This document shows, in pieces, positions 49,143 through 62,255 of a stretch of DNA of 64,000 nt. Position 1 is the stretch's first letter, and each line of letters begins with the position of its first letter. Source of the stretch: Agroathelia rolfsii (lineage: Eukaryota > Basidiomycota > Agaricomycetes > Amylocorticiales > Amylocorticiaceae); NCBI GenBank assembly GCA_018343915.1, contig JABRWF010000002.1:682001-746000 (forward strand), in the 5' to 3' direction. The translations under genes were made by a program, and so were the position numbers. The notes under the pieces are model-generated. The model worked only from the letters and a program-made list of their open reading frames with translations. It was not told the DNA's origin and searched no databases.

Positions 49143-50600
49143 TCATCTCTAACTCTGTGATCGAATCCCGTCTAATACATTGTCCATTTCAAGACTACCA
49201 TGGTATCACTGGATATACCGTTGGTTAAATTGTCGAAGAATACCGCTGTTATATAACAATGTACCGCTGATCTCTTTCCTTTTTTTCCTTTGTCACCTTT
49301 TGAGGCCTGTTAGTTATTACTGAGATATCACTACGTGTCGGATTAAATGCTCTTGTTTAATTAATCAGAAAAACAAATAGGATTTTATTTGAGGAAAGTG
49401 TTTTTACATATGTGTTAAGCTTAGACGGCGTCGCCATGGACGCTGACAACGACAGAGTCTGAAGCGGCTGGATCCAAGGGCAACGAATCCTCCTATGCGT
49501 TTTCAGGCCAACTACGACTATCAGGCCAAGACAACTCCCGTGTCAACTATATATAAAACCACAATTGTTTTGTTGAAATTTTATATTATGTGCTCAGATA
49601 GGCCAAGACAATAGTTCTTTAGTTGATGGTAGTACTAGATTCTTGGTACGCAATTCGCAATTCGATTCAATGTACATCTGTGATTAGATATACAACTCAT
49701 GAGTAAATCCAGTACTCAATTGACGATAATGGACAGCAAAGCGAAGAAACAGTTCTACTACATGCTGTACCTAGTTGAAATGTCGATCATTTTCATGTTA
49801 GATTGACGTTCAAATACAAGGCTGCGGAAGTACGGTGCAACAGGTGGGGGGGCCGTCAGCAAAATTACATATTACTTTTTCTATGCTTTTCAGTACAGTG
49901 TAATACAGTTACTTTGCAACCAACTTTTCGGGAGTGAAATATCTCTCCTCGTTAGAGGATTGAAAACCAGTAAGATATACTGCCATGACAGGAAAGTAAT
50001 GAGGCTTGTATGTATCTAGTCTGAAGTAATTCTATCACGATTTACGTGCTGTAGAATGTAAATACTGAAAACGACAAAAAGAGGCCTAACTACAAATCTG
50101 CACCCGTGACACGCATGTGACACCCCTATTCTCTCCGCCAAAACGCTTCCAGCCTTGTTATGCCTGATCGCGAGGCCAATAGATAAGTCCGTCACGCTCG
50201 TAGCTGGACGGCTACATCAGCAAAACATCCGCATATCAAATACATCCCGGAGTTCTCCAACTTACAATCCTGTGATATATAATTATTCTATAAAAATAGC
50301 TTATCTTATATTTTTGTGAATTTTTGGGGCTATAGTTTGCTCCGAAAAGTTGGAATTAGCCTAAAACTTGGCTAGCAAAGGACGGATTCTCTTTCTCTTG
50401 GGTCACACCTACCAGATCTACCTGAGAAAAATGTGGTGCACTTTTAATCAATATCCCATTGGATCCCAAGCAGAAGTTTTGCATGATCACACCTTGTTGG
50501 CAAAACATGAATGTGGTTGCAAAGTACCTATCTTACACTGTATATACAAAACAAACACAAATATGCAGATGCCACCTTAGTCACGACGCTTTTCTATACT
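49143..50600. other. Intergenic, no gene seen
   Basis: About 1.45 kb between the polygalacturonase and FOL1 3' ends. It contains short ORFs without features. Confidence 0.5.
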
Positions 50601-53394
50601 TCACTTTAAAAACGCCCTGGTGACTACCATGACTTGAATCATGGCCTCCACATTGTGAACACGAATGATCAATGCACCCTGTTGGACAGCAGTCATCACA
50701 GCTGGAGTTGTCGCCCAGTCCCTTTCTGCTGGAATCGTCTGTATCGCAACGCCATTATCAGACAGAACAGCGGCCAGATATGACTTTCTCGACGTCCCAA
50801 TCAGCTGCGGGAACCCAGCCAAGGGGTTATACCTGCCCAAATCCACGCTTTCTGCCGTAAGCGAAGACGCATAGCGTATGACATCAATATTATCCTTCGG
50901 CGTCTTGCTGAACCCAACGCCGGGGTCCACCACCACGAGCCACCTGCGCACACCGCCCCGGCCCCTGACGACGGCGTCGACCTTGGCGCCCAGCTCGGCC
51001 CGCACGCCTTCCACCGCAGCGCTTTGTACACCAGCATGCTCATAAGCGGAATAGTCCTTGTTCGAGCCGGCGTCGCCACGCGAGTGCATGAGGATGACAG
51101 GCACGACGAACCGTCTTGCTACGGCACACATCTCCCGCCGGCGCTCTTCCGCCTCTGCCTCGTCGAGCGGGTATGTAGGGCCCGTGAACGCATACACGTC
51201 GTTGATACAGTTCGCACCTGCCTCGATCGCACGCGCGGCGACCTCTGCGCGGAAGGTGTCGATGCTGATAGGAATGCTGTTGTTCCTCGAGCCGTCGCCG
51301 GTGTTGCTTACCGCGGGTTGTTGTTGCTGATGTCCGAGAGTAGGAGCGGTAGAGCGGCAAAGCTGGATGACGGGCACCACACGCGCGATCTCTTCTTCGG
51401 GCGAGACGTACGCCGCACCGGGACGTGTCGAGTACCCACCGATGTCGATGATGTCCACCCCCGCCGCGAGGGAGGAGGCGATGTAGGCCGATGCACCCTC
51501 GGTATTGTTATGCAGCGCCCCGTCGGAGAAGGAGTCTGGTGTAGCGTTGAGGGTGGCCATGACTCGTGTTTTGGGAGGTACATTTTTCGGGCCGGGGGAG
51601 ATGGGGTAGGTCCAGATGGTTGAGGTGAGAGGTGGACTTATAGCATAGGTGGGGAAATCTTGCGGGAGAGGGTACTGAGGGAATGGAAGGACTTTTTCCA
51701 TGATTGGCTCATCGGCTGGTCGGCGGTCGACGGTTGATTGGAGTAGGCTGCTAACGGTGCACTTTAGGGATGGAATGACAAAGTCAGGGATCATACTGCA
51801 TAACAGAATGAGCTGAGTAAACAAGAAACAAATTCAGTGAATAAAATATTAACTGACTCGTTCAATGGCCGTAGCACAAACTCGCGTTCTGCAAGTCTAG
51901 GATGAGGAACGACCAACTGCCCTTCGAGATTATCCAACCGAGCACGCTGGTCCTCAGGTCTCGTATCTACCACTTCAGAACCATAAGTGACAATGTCCAA
52001 ATCAATCGCACGGGGTCCATTGCGAATAGACGGAACACGGCCTACGGTCTGTTCAATTTTCTTGACCAAGTCCAGCAGGAGGCGTGGAGGCACGTTGGTT
52101 TCAATCTGTCCAAAAAAAATCAGGCACCGCCCTTCTTATACTTTATCTTTTCACACATACCACACATGCACAATTGAAGAAATCCGGCTGGTCTGTGACA
52201 TACATCGGAGCGGTCTTGTACATGAAACTCGTGTCCACCACGGCCACCTCTGCATCTTCTTGAGATGCACCCACAAACTGGGCGGGGCGCTCGAGTAGAC
52301 GCAAGGCCAGTTCGATGTTGGACACGCTGTCCCCGACGTTGGAGCCTAGCGCAATCGCGGCGCGTACCATCTTGGTCTCGTTCTGATTGCTGCTGCTGTT
52401 GGTTGGCTCCGTTCTTGCGGATGTATCGTCGAGTGGGGTGGTGGTGGTGGGGTTATCGACTGATGTAGAAGCAACGAGTCCTGCAGGAGACGGTGAGAAC
52501 AGCTCAGGATAATCCGCACGGGTTCTGATAATCTCGACGGCAGACGAATGCGCGAATACGAGCGCATCCGGTTTAGAGGCGCATATGGTAACCTCTGCGA
52601 GTGGATCGACCGTAAATTCTAGCGTCTCGCGAGCGACAAAAGAGGCGAGAGATTCGAGTGTGAGATACGTCGCAGTGCCTAATTTCTAAATCATTTGGCA
52701 TAATGTACTTTTCGAGATTTCGGAAGAAAAGAAAGGGGTGGATGCAGGGTGATGGATTGGCATACATCATAAATGGCCCGCGAGACGGCTCTAAATTCAA
52801 AGCGTATCGTGGAGGTGGTGGGACGGACCGCGATGTCGATGAGGACGTCTTGTTTCTCCTCGCGCTCGCAATCGTTGATGCCGACGAGGGTAGGGCATGC
52901 GAGGCCGTGGATGAAGTAGCTCATGGTGGTATATGGGGCATCTGTTGTCGATCCCGGCCATTTGGCCTCCAACCCAGCGAGACGACAGTGTAGAGGCGGC
53001 TTCACTTTCACGAGCCTGATCACGAGTTTGTTATCTAGTCCATGTGTTGTTGAGACGGTGTGGAGCAGATGCACTGCCAGATTTTCGAGACATTCGTGCA
53101 CAGTGGTTGCGACAGCATTCTGAATCGTTTTGCAGACGGAGGAGTAGTTGATGGATTGGTTCAGGTCGTCTGCAGCGGCGGCGCCTGAGATGTCGTGGTA
53201 AATGTCGATCGAGGCCAGGACGGGCTGCCGACGGGATGTGGGCCATCTGGCGCCGTCAGTGAGGTCGACGGTGAGGGCGAGGTCTTTGACTCTGATGATA
53301 TCCCTGGTATATATTATTACATTATGTATGGCCGTGCGTTTTGTTGAGAGAGAGAGCTTTTTGGGTGGTGTAGGTAGGAATCTGACCTCGTCAT
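50601..53394 (-). CDS. FOL1: Trifunctional folate synthesis protein (DHNA, HPPK, DHPS)
   Basis: It makes dihydropteroate from dihydroneopterin in three steps. Exons 53387-53394, 52766-53303, 52161-52685, 51858-52105 and 50601-51795 give 837 residues, close to the fungal norm. Order: two dihydroneopterin aldolase-like units (residues about 3-245, from DIIRVKDLALTVD), HPPK (AAIALGSNVGD, then RNGPRAIDLDIVTYG), and DHPS (RVMATLNATPDSFSDG, VDIIDIGGYSTRPGA, and VVDPGVGFSKT). The first exon is only 8 nt (ATGACGAG); this start is needed because the exon 2 frame has no upstream ATG nearby. The start lies 71 bp from that of EMC2 on the other strand. Confidence 0.92.
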
Positions 53395-53465
53395 CGCCGT
53401 CTGAGATGATGGTGGCCTGTGGTTAAGACTCGACTGCATCTCCCTCTCTCTCTGCTACCAGCATC
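53395..53465. promoter_or_regulatory. 71-bp bidirectional promoter, FOL1/EMC2
   Basis: Only 71 bp separate the two start codons. The stretch has a CTCCCTCTCTCTCTG pyrimidine tract on the EMC2 strand. Transcripts of the two genes probably overlap at their 5' ends. Confidence 0.6.
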
Positions 53466-54729
53466 ATGGCGACTCTGTCCACGGCACTGCAACAACTCGC
53501 CAACTTTCGCCTTAGGAACGCACGTTCTTCTCAGGAGACATTTGACGCTGGTGTTACTGTGCTCAGGAATAAAGCCGTGAATAAAATGGGCGACGATGGT
53601 ACTGCTACTATATTACATGACATCCTCTCACGAGTTCATAACCAATCTATGCTGCTGCTTCTACAACTGTAGGCTGGACATTCCTCGAACAGCTTGCACT
53701 AGCTTCGATCGACGTAGGCAGGCTGGACATAGCAGATGTACGTCTCCTCAACCCGGCAACCTTTTTTATATATATTTCTTCCAAAAGACAAACAATACAA
53801 GACATCATCGTTATCGTAGGAATGCATAAAGCAACTCAAGGCCAAGTTTCCCGGCTCGCCACGCGTCGACTGTCTCACGGGCATACGCATCGAGGCTACG
53901 GAGGCGCCCGAGGTCGCGCTGAAATATTACGATAGCCTATTGGATGCGGATTCTTCGAATGGAGTGCGTGGCCAGTTGGTTATCACCTTGGAGTGTTTTG
54001 ACTGAATAAGGATGTATATAATAGGCAGCTTGGAAGAGACGCATCTCTGTCCTCGGTCGGATGGGTAAGACCGAGCAGGCGGCCGAGGAGCTGTCCCAAT
54101 TCCTGGACACGTTTTACACTGATATCGAGGGCTGGCTGGAGTTGGCGGATATGTATGCGTCGGTCTATCGGTGAGTGTTTGGATGTTCAACCACTCACAC
54201 AGGCGTGCGATGTGTTTATAATAATCTTCGTGTGTGTGTGTGAACAGGTACGCCGACTCCTTCAAGGCACTCTCGCATGTTCTCCTGCTCGCGCCGCAGA
54301 ACCCGTTCTACGTGCTACAGGCGGCAGAGACGGCGTACACGGCAGGCGACATTCCTCTGGCGTGCAAGATGTACCTCCTAGTCGTAGACATGACAGCGGG
54401 CGAGGACGGCGGTGAGGTCTCCGCGGAATCGGTGCCGACAGGAATCACGGTTCGGGCGTGGTACGGTGTCAAACAGGTGAGAGAGAAAGGCTCACGTCAT
54501 TTCCAAGTTTGATTTGCTAAAAGAAAATAAACTTGGTGTTTTATAGACCACTGGGAGACTTTTGAAAGAGCCCGAGCTGGCTTCGTCTTCGGCATCGCAG
54601 ACGCCTCCGCCGGAGAATTTGCAGTTGGTCGACGAGTTGGCAAAGGAGCAGCTGCGTGCGGCGTACTCAACCTCAGTTGATGGGCACCCACCACAGGGTA
54701 GAGATGAGTTGTTCATTTGGGTGCGATGA
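53466..54729 (+). CDS. EMC2: ER membrane protein complex subunit 2 (TPR protein)
   Basis: The cytosolic TPR subunit of the EMC, which inserts membrane proteins at the ER. Six exons, 53466-53598, 53673-53737, 53820-53963, 54025-54170, 54248-54476 and 54547-54729, give 299 residues. TPR-like helices: ALASIDVGRLDIADECIKQL, ALKYYDSLLDADSSNGAAWK, then RMGKTEQAAEELSQFLDTFY. The diagnostic EMC2 block follows: GWLELADMYASVYRYADSFK and LLLAPQNPFYVLQAAETAYT. The exon 4 intron contains a GT repeat. Confidence 0.9.
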
Positions 54730-55936
54730 TGATGGGTTATTACGCATGTAGTTGTTTGCTTCGGTTTCCTTTTTTTTTTTTTTTTTTAATGGATGCTTCT
54801 CTTTTGCTATTGGCATGAAGATGGAACGGGAAGCAGTGCTATACGACACTTGCTGCTGTTCATGTTCATTTCTATTAGGGCTACGGGCAAGACAGTCTGT
54901 GTTGAATGATATACACATGATGATGCAAAGTGCCCAAATGACTTCATAATTCGTCCAGGTCGGCTTCTAGACTACCGGATCTTGTGGTTGTGCAGTACCG
55001 GGTGCACTTGTATCTTTGATGGGTGACCTGTCGAAGAGGCTAGTTATTCAGTTATCGAAGCCTTACCAGCTTGTCGTCGTGCGTATAATTGCAGCCGCCA
55101 AGTGAAGATAGGTTATGAAAAAAAAAAAAAAAAAACCAGAAAGATTTACTGATGAGTGGTGATGGATGAAAACAGGTGGAGGGGCGCATATACGCAGGTA
55201 CACGTGTCAGGTACTCTGATATGGACATCACTGGTGGGCGAGCGGTGGATATGCCAGTGGATAGATGTACACACTAGTACCACTAAGTAGCGCTGCGCCC
55301 CAGGGTTGGCGCTCGCACTAATTTCTTATACACACTCTTCGAAATAGTGGAATGAATTGGGCGGTATATAACTTATGTAATCGACGTTAACCAAATACTT
55401 TTTCTGTGTTGCAATGTCCTAATATTTAATATACCACGGTTATTGCATCCTTCAGTTGCCTTGCGTCATGCATGGATCATCTTCCGACTCGGACACAGTA
55501 AAAAGGTGATGCACATACCGGTGATGGACAACGCACGCACATGCCGGCCATATATGTGCAATATTTAATTATGGTGCGTCGTGTATCCGTCGCCGTGTGG
55601 AACCAGGTTAAGGTGTTTGGGAGACCGAATTATATTGTCGAGGATGAAACCAGGAGGATAATAACCGAAACAAAACTGGCTAATGGCATTACCCTAGGGT
55701 ATTCAAGTATCCCAGCAACAATAAATATATTATTACTGTATATTAGTACATGTAGTTAGTAATAGCCATAATCGAATCATATAACCGTTGTCGACTGATT
55801 GGCGGATCGCGTGTGTTGTCTTATTCCTGTTTCTCTCTCTCTCTCTCATCTCTCACCACCTTGTTCATCCTATTACTCTCATCCCCCATCTTTGTTCCCC
55901 TCCCCCCCTCCCCCACTCGTCGCTGTCACAGCCGAC
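54730..55936. other. Intergenic with poly(T) and poly(A) runs
   Basis: It holds a T19 run near 54769, an A18 run near 55119 and, just before the next gene, a CTCTCTCTCTC tract near 55832. No gene was recognised. Confidence 0.5.
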
Positions 55937-58021
55937 ATGTCGGCGCAGCAACCAGACCAGAACCACCACCACCACCACCACCACCACCACCACCAACAGC
56001 CGCTGTCTGCAACGCCGGCTACTCCGGCCACACCAGCTACTCAACCATCCAGTCCTTCCGTGCCGTGAGTGCCAGGCCTGTTGGATCTCACTCCCGGACT
56101 TTGTTCATAGCCTGTCTCCAGTCAAATCCGCTCCAGGATCACCGTCGTCTGCGGAGAGGTTACTACCCAGCACACATCTTGTTATTAATATATATCGCTC
56201 ATTTTCTTTATAGTGCAAGCGTCTCAAGCTAAAATGTGACAGACGGACCCCTTGTGGTTCATGCCTTAAACGGGAGACCACCTCCCGGTGTATTTACTCT
56301 CCAGCAGCCGCTGAAAAAGTGTCCGTATCATCACATTGTTCACAATCCAACCCTTGGTCCCTGACCTCTATGATGCCAACAGTGACCTCCATTCGCTCAA
56401 CAACCGCCTCCTCGCCGTCGAGGCCCAAATTTCACTCATGTCGTCCTATCAAATGCCCCTGGTGCCCTCCAGCAGCCTTGGCTCCGCCTCCGCCAGCACT
56501 TCCAATCTATCCCTCCACGCACGCCACGACCCGCCGCGCGATCCTGCCACGGCGCTGAAATACATGCGCAACCTCATCCTCGACGAGCTCAAGATCCCGC
56601 GCGTGAAAGCTGATCCTGATGCGGCACCTTCAACCATCTCCCCCTCCCAAGGCGGCAGCAGCAGCGGCGGCGGTGCTATAGATAATCATCATCACCAGCA
56701 ATTGGAACACCAACATCCACCCCACCCCGCACCATCCGAACTCTACCTCCCCGCTTTACCATCTTCCTTCATCTCCGGCGTCCTCCCTCCGTTCGACCCT
56801 CATACGATCGAAGCGGCCGCACAGACGCTGCGCATACACACCTCGCTCGACTGGCGCTCTTGGCAAGTGCGCATACACGGCGTGTACGTCTGGGCGACCT
56901 CTTCTTCGCCACGCCATCAGCACCAGCACCAGCACCAGCACCAGCACCAGCACCAGCACCCCTCAGAAGAGGCCCGTGCAAGACTATCCTTCTTTCCCTT
57001 GCCCGCGTATGACGAAGGGGGTAGTGGTGGAGCACCCATGCCCGAGGCGCCCACGCGCGCGTTCTTGGCGCTGTCCTTGGCGGCGTTTGCGCTCACCGCT
57101 CTATCTTCGTCCACTTATTATTCATCTGCATCGCAAGAGGGGGGTGGCAGTCACCATCACCAAGCGAACGAGAGCTGTCTTATCCCTGATGGTGGTCTTA
57201 CCCGACCCAAGCCTCACTCGTCGTCCTCGTCGTCAACGGAAGCGAGGGGTTTATCCAAGTCGATGGACATGCTCGCCCTGGCACGGCAGAGTGCGGAGCT
57301 GGCGGGGGATAATAATATCGAGCAGCTCGAGGCGCTCGTGGTGATTGTGATTTGCGATATGTTGTGTGATTCGCCCGGAAAGGCGTTTGATGACGTGCGT
57401 TTTTTTTTTTTTTGTTCTCGTTATTTCTTATAGGAAGCTTATTGATGCTCATGTCAAATAGTTAGGTACGCTCGTGAACAAAGCGCGTCGACTCGGTCTG
57501 GCCTCGGATGACGGCGATCCGCGCGAGAGGAGGAAACGGGTTTGGTGCGATGTCTTGTGGCTTGATCTGTGCGTAATGCTTTCCCTCCTTTGGCATTCGA
57601 TGTTTGCTGACAGAAGGGAAATCATATGCTTTCGTATATATATATTCTATAGATTGGTATCTGATAAGATCGGTCAACCGCCACTCATCACGGACGAATC
57701 GACGACGACGCTAACGGTCAGAGCCGAGGCGCAGGATGGGGAGTGGTTGCAGATCCGGTCGAGGTATTTTATTTTTATCGGTTTCGTTTCTGTTATCAAC
57801 CACGATTTTCAATCAATTTTTCTTCTTCCTTTGCGATAGGTTCACACGTCTCCTCAAGCGTGCACGCTTGACTGATGTCAGTTCGGTCGAGATCGCCGCT
57901 GGGATCGAGACACAGATCCAGACGTGGCTCAACAACCTCCCGCTTCACTACCGCATTCCAACTGACGAAGATGTCCCGGGGCAACAACAACAACAGCAAG
58001 AGCAACAAGGACAACAGCAGG

Positions 58022-58067
<46 letters not shown>

Positions 58068-60171
58068 GCAGCAGCAGCAGCACCAAATCTACCAAAACCC
58101 GCAACCGTTCCCGCGCTACCCACCCCCGCCGGACGCAGATATGCCTACGACGATCAGCCCGACACTGCTCCTCTCCCTGCGGCGCGTTCAGCTTAGCCTG
58201 ATCGCGCAGTCCTTCCTCCTCAAGCTTTACATCCCGCACCTGCCCACGCACCAGGCCACGGGCGGGACGCTCAACGCGGCCCACAGCCTCATCACCACGC
58301 TGCGCTTCCTGCCTTTACGCCCTACCACGCACGTGTTTTCCAGGCGCACGTTGGAGCTCGCGGCTGGGTTCGTGCGCGCGAGGGAGGTGTTGGTTGACGC
58401 GGCGGCGTTTTGTGCGCATAATATTGTGAGAAGGCCGAGGGATGTGTGGGCGAAGACGGCGTTGGAGGATGTGAGGTGTGCGGCGGAGATGTTAAGGGAG
58501 ATTGGCAAGACAGGGGGAAGTGGAGTGGCAGGGACAGGAGGAGGAGAGGATGAAGAGGAGGAGGAGAGGGAGGAAAGGGAGTTGATTGTCGTGGTTGATG
58601 CGCTCGTGGTGAGGGCGGAGGCGGCTAGGACTGGAGGAGGAGGAGGAGGAGGAGGGACGCCGATGATATTTGCGAGTGGTGGAAGTGCAAGTGGCTCCCG
58701 TCTGCCTGGGTCTTCTAGTGGGTCGGGGAAAAGAAAAAGAGACGGAGCCGATCCGGTCGAGGACGAGTATCCTCACCACCGTATACCGCTGTCCTCGTCC
58801 AGCTCGTTGGAGCACATGTCCCCACTGCGACTGCAGACCCAACAGTACCAAGCTCCGTCCATCGTTGGTGGTGGTAGCAACTCGCATGGTCCTTCTACAA
58901 GCACACCTGAAACACCCGCGAAATCCGAGATGAACACGGGTGATAATGTCACATTCGGTCGCCCGAAGAGTGGGAGTGTTAGCAGTGGCAGCAGCACTAC
59001 TTCCGGCAAATCCCAGGCGTCGAATCGGTCCGTGCGGCTCAGGAATGGACAACAAGGCGGGCCGTCCGTCGAGGCGCGTCATCGTTCTGCGTCGGCCAAG
59101 GGCAGTCAAGTGGGGTCGCCCATTGTGGGCGGTGGTGATGATAACGCACCTGCTGGGACGTTGGGGTATCAGATGGTGCCGTCTCAACCGCAACAGCAAC
59201 AGCCAGTAGATGCACACGAACGACAACAGCAGCCACAAGGGCAGATGCTACCCGGGTCTTCCATGTTTGCTTTGCCGCCCCAAATAGCTCAGCAGCCGCA
59301 GCAATTGTTCAATCCGCAAATCCAAGCTCCGTATCATCCCCCTCATCCTCATACCCTCCATCCTCATCATCATCATCACCAGCAACAGCCTACGACGCCG
59401 CTTGCCAGCCCCGCTGTTGAATCACCGCTATCAGCAACCGACGCGCGACGGCCATATGGAGGGCGTAGGGTGAGCCAGGGTCAAGGATATGGTCACTCGC
59501 CGCGGACGCCGCCTTCGTTTGGTCCCGGTCCTGGAGGCGCGATGAGTATGAGCCCGACGAATGCTCCTGCTCCTCCTACTGCGTATGGGGATGTGGGCGC
59601 GGGTATGCACATGTCACCGCAAGGGTATGCAGCCTATCAACGCGATGCGTTGTCGCCACATGCACAGACGCAGCAGCAACAGCAACAACAACAACAACAA
59701 CAACAACAACCGTCGGGTCCGCCGCCATCTTCATACGGGCCCGGTGGGAGTGCCACCTCTGGACCGGACACCGCGAATGGTGGCGGGGGGTACTTCTCTG
59801 TTCCTCCCTCTCAAGAGCCGGGTCCGTCTGGTTTCGAAACGCCCGGCTACGGTCCTCCTCCAACGCAAGGAGGCTTGGTCGGGCTGGGTATAAGCGCCTA
59901 TGGTGAACCTGGGGTCGGAAACGGTAAGGCAGGTGTGATGGGTATGCATCCCGCTGCTGCTGCTGCCGCTGCGCCGCCACCACCACCGCCACCCGCGTAT
60001 GCTCAGCATGAACCTTCGAGTTCTGCGCCTGTTCGTGCGCATGGCGGATGGGGTGCGCCTGCTCCGGGACCGGTGGATCCTAATGCTGCCACCGCCGCTG
60101 CTGCGAGAGCGAGGGAGTATTGGAGTCATCATCAACATCCTCATCAACAGCAGTATTATTCGACATCATGA
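55937..60171 (+). CDS. Zn2Cys6 fungal transcription factor with poly-Q and poly-H tracts
   Basis: A nuclear DNA-binding regulator of 1272 residues. Seven exons: 55937-56064, 56147-56168 (22-nt microexon), 56214-56320, 56383-57394, 57462-57568, 57653-57763, 57840-60171. The zinc cluster spans residues 48-76 with Cys 48, 51, 58, 64, 67 and 76 (Cx2Cx6Cx5Cx2Cx8C). It is assembled from the microexon (CGE) and exon 3 (CKRLKLKCDRRTPCGSC). A short coiled-coil linker follows (LHSLNNRLLAVEAQ), then a fungal-specific TF middle region (LGTLVNKARRLGLAS, RRKRVWCDVLWLDL). Low-complexity tracts: His10 near residue 10, HQ repeats near 56920, poly-Gln at about 57982-58080 and about 59670-59709, and an acidic block near 58545. 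The exon 3 donor GTCCGT is non-standard but needed for frame. Target genes are unknown. Confidence 0.85.
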
Positions 60172-61297
60172 GTGGCGGAGAAATAAAAACAAAGCTGCGG
60201 ATTCAATAAGAAAAGAAAAGAAAATGCATCAAAGCGACATGGACTTACTATGCCTATGCCATCCTTGCCTACCATCCACTTCGAAACTCATCTCCAGCAT
60301 CAGCATTGAACGACAACCATGACTCCTACCTCTATTATCATTTCGCCATTTATTGTTTGTTGTAATCTCGCGCACCGTCGTTTGCATTTGACTTCTCTGG
60401 AGACCATACCCCCTGCAATCATCTCTTTCGAATCTTTTCATGGCCTGAATACTATTACCCACCGCATTTCATCCACACAAAAAAAACGGTTCGTAACTAC
60501 TGCATCACATGTCTTCCTATCCTCTTTTCTATTTTTGCATAATTCGCATGGCTCCTTGCAACACAAAAAATTTATCGGTATCTCTACTTCATCATTGTCG
60601 CTCCCCTCATTCGTATTTCCCTCTCTCTCCCCCCCCCCTCCTCCCATCATTTGTCTACTCACCTGCCCACTCTTCTTATTTCCCTTAATTTTCTCTATCT
60701 CGGCCCCGTCCACCTAATATCTCTACCATCCACTTTCTTTTCTCATTGTCATCGTCATCATCATCTCCGAGTCTTACTTTGGATCTCGAGCGGACTTTAT
60801 TTCATTGGTTTTTTTCTTCATTTCCATCTATCGTATATTTTCATTTCATTTTTTTTCTCAAATTGCCTTCATCTTCATCTTCGTCTTCCCATCCTCTTTT
60901 CTTTTTATAGCTGCTGTTTTGCGCGGGGTTTTCAGGATGTCTTTTTCGGGTTTCCCCTCGGATGTAGCCTTATTATGTATATAGCAAAGAAAGAACAAGA
61001 GATAACTTGAATGCCAGTAATATTACTCCTCAGCCAAGTACTGGAAGGGAAAGAACATGTGAACACTTCTATTGAGTACAGGATGTTCAAGCATTTGATG
61101 TCGTTTTATTCAAGGAACTTGGATTGTGTGAGGCAAATTGTATAAAGCTTCCATGGAGAAATAGCTCAAATATTATTGATTGGTTGGTTTAAACGGTGCC
61201 GTGGTCCCTCACATGAGCAGAAATATTTGGATTTTTATTTTATTTTATTAAAGTTACTGTAGAAACACACAATGAAAAGACAGGGTATAATCATTCA
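60172..61297. other. Intergenic, pyrimidine-rich
   Basis: A long C/T-rich stretch (60600-60900), probably the 3' flank of the transcription factor gene. ORFs here are low-complexity artefacts. Confidence 0.5.
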
Positions 61298-62255
61298 TCA
61301 TTCACGTTGGATCAAAGCCAGCAATCCCAGTACACCCATAATAGCGTATTTTAGCTGTGGGAAGTCGTTCTATAATTGGTTCAGGATTCATGAGCATGAT
61401 TGATAAGTTTGAGCAGACAAGGTATACCCACGAGAGCAATGGTTATATAGCCTACGTATGGCATGAAGCTGTTCAAAGTGATTAAGTTAATATGTTTTTT
61501 TTTTTAAAAAAAAGTTAAGAGATCGTTGCTTAGACAAGACACCCACCCCCGAACTTTGCCAACAACATGACGACGTTCTATCCATTCTAGTCCTTTGTAT
61601 ATTTCCAAATCGTCTATGGGATTGTTGTCACCCTTTGTGAGCATAAGCTGACCAGCGACCTCGTCATCGTCCAAGCTGCAAGAGGCAAGACGGTCGAATA
61701 CACACAATTACTACCCACAGGGCTATGAGTAGATCGTAAAATATACTTACCCGGATGTTGGTGGTGCAGTAAACTTCCTGACCCATTTCGACGAAGCGGA
61801 TACATCACGTGCTTCTAGGACACGGTGCACGATAGGAATCCCTCCTTGGGGAAGTTGGTACACTGTGATGTCACCAACGTTGTACCGGTCCGCATGGGGG
61901 TTCGTCAGAAAGAGGAGATCTCCACGATAGAATGCAGGTTCCATAGAGCCACTTATTTTATTTATAAGAAATATTTTTTTGTATGTGAGAATCAAGGCAC
62001 AAGCCTGAGATGGCACATACCTCAGCACGACGACGATAGGCGATTCGGTGTTGGTGAGCAGGCCAAGGCCTTTCCAGATCATCAGTCCGGAGGCCAATAC
62101 AGAAGCAAAGTTTAACACTTGTAATAGTACCTGAGCATGTTTATTATAAACGGAATCGTGAAGAGAGTACTCCTCGAACACAGGAATTCAAGTTGTGGGG
62201 TACGTACATGTCGAAAGCCCAGCCGACGGAAGGTCCCGATTGCCTCTGCAAACAT
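61298..62255 (-). CDS. SEC11: Signal peptidase complex catalytic subunit SEC11
   Basis: The ER signal peptidase, which removes signal peptides during translocation. Six exons: 62208-62255, 62021-62130, 61751-61951, 61547-61675, 61432-61468, 61298-61369; 198 residues. The ATG at 62255 gives [16 protein letters not shown], the conserved family start, followed across an intron by [19 protein letters not shown], the membrane anchor. Catalytic Ser 55 is in SGSMEPAF and His 95 is in IVHRVLE; the Asp box reads TKGDNN. The C-terminus is [20 protein letters not shown] and a final IQRE. A GTG-initiated ORF beginning at 62181 is an artefact of intron 1. Confidence 0.92.

Noticed and set aside
51024..51623. 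199-codon ORF on the plus strand
   Set aside because: It is antisense to the DHPS exon of FOL1, whose domains are unmistakable; its composition is a shadow of that GC-rich exon.
55963..55998. CRISPR-like or structural repeat
   Set aside because: It is a CAC microsatellite encoding His within exon 1 of the transcription factor; there are no spacers.
58492..59238. 248-codon minus-strand ORF, Arg-rich
   Set aside because: Antisense of the low-complexity exon 7 of the Zn2Cys6 factor.
61747..62181. SEC11 start at 62181
   Set aside because: It begins with GTG inside intron 1; the ATG at 62255 with splicing restores the conserved family N-terminus.
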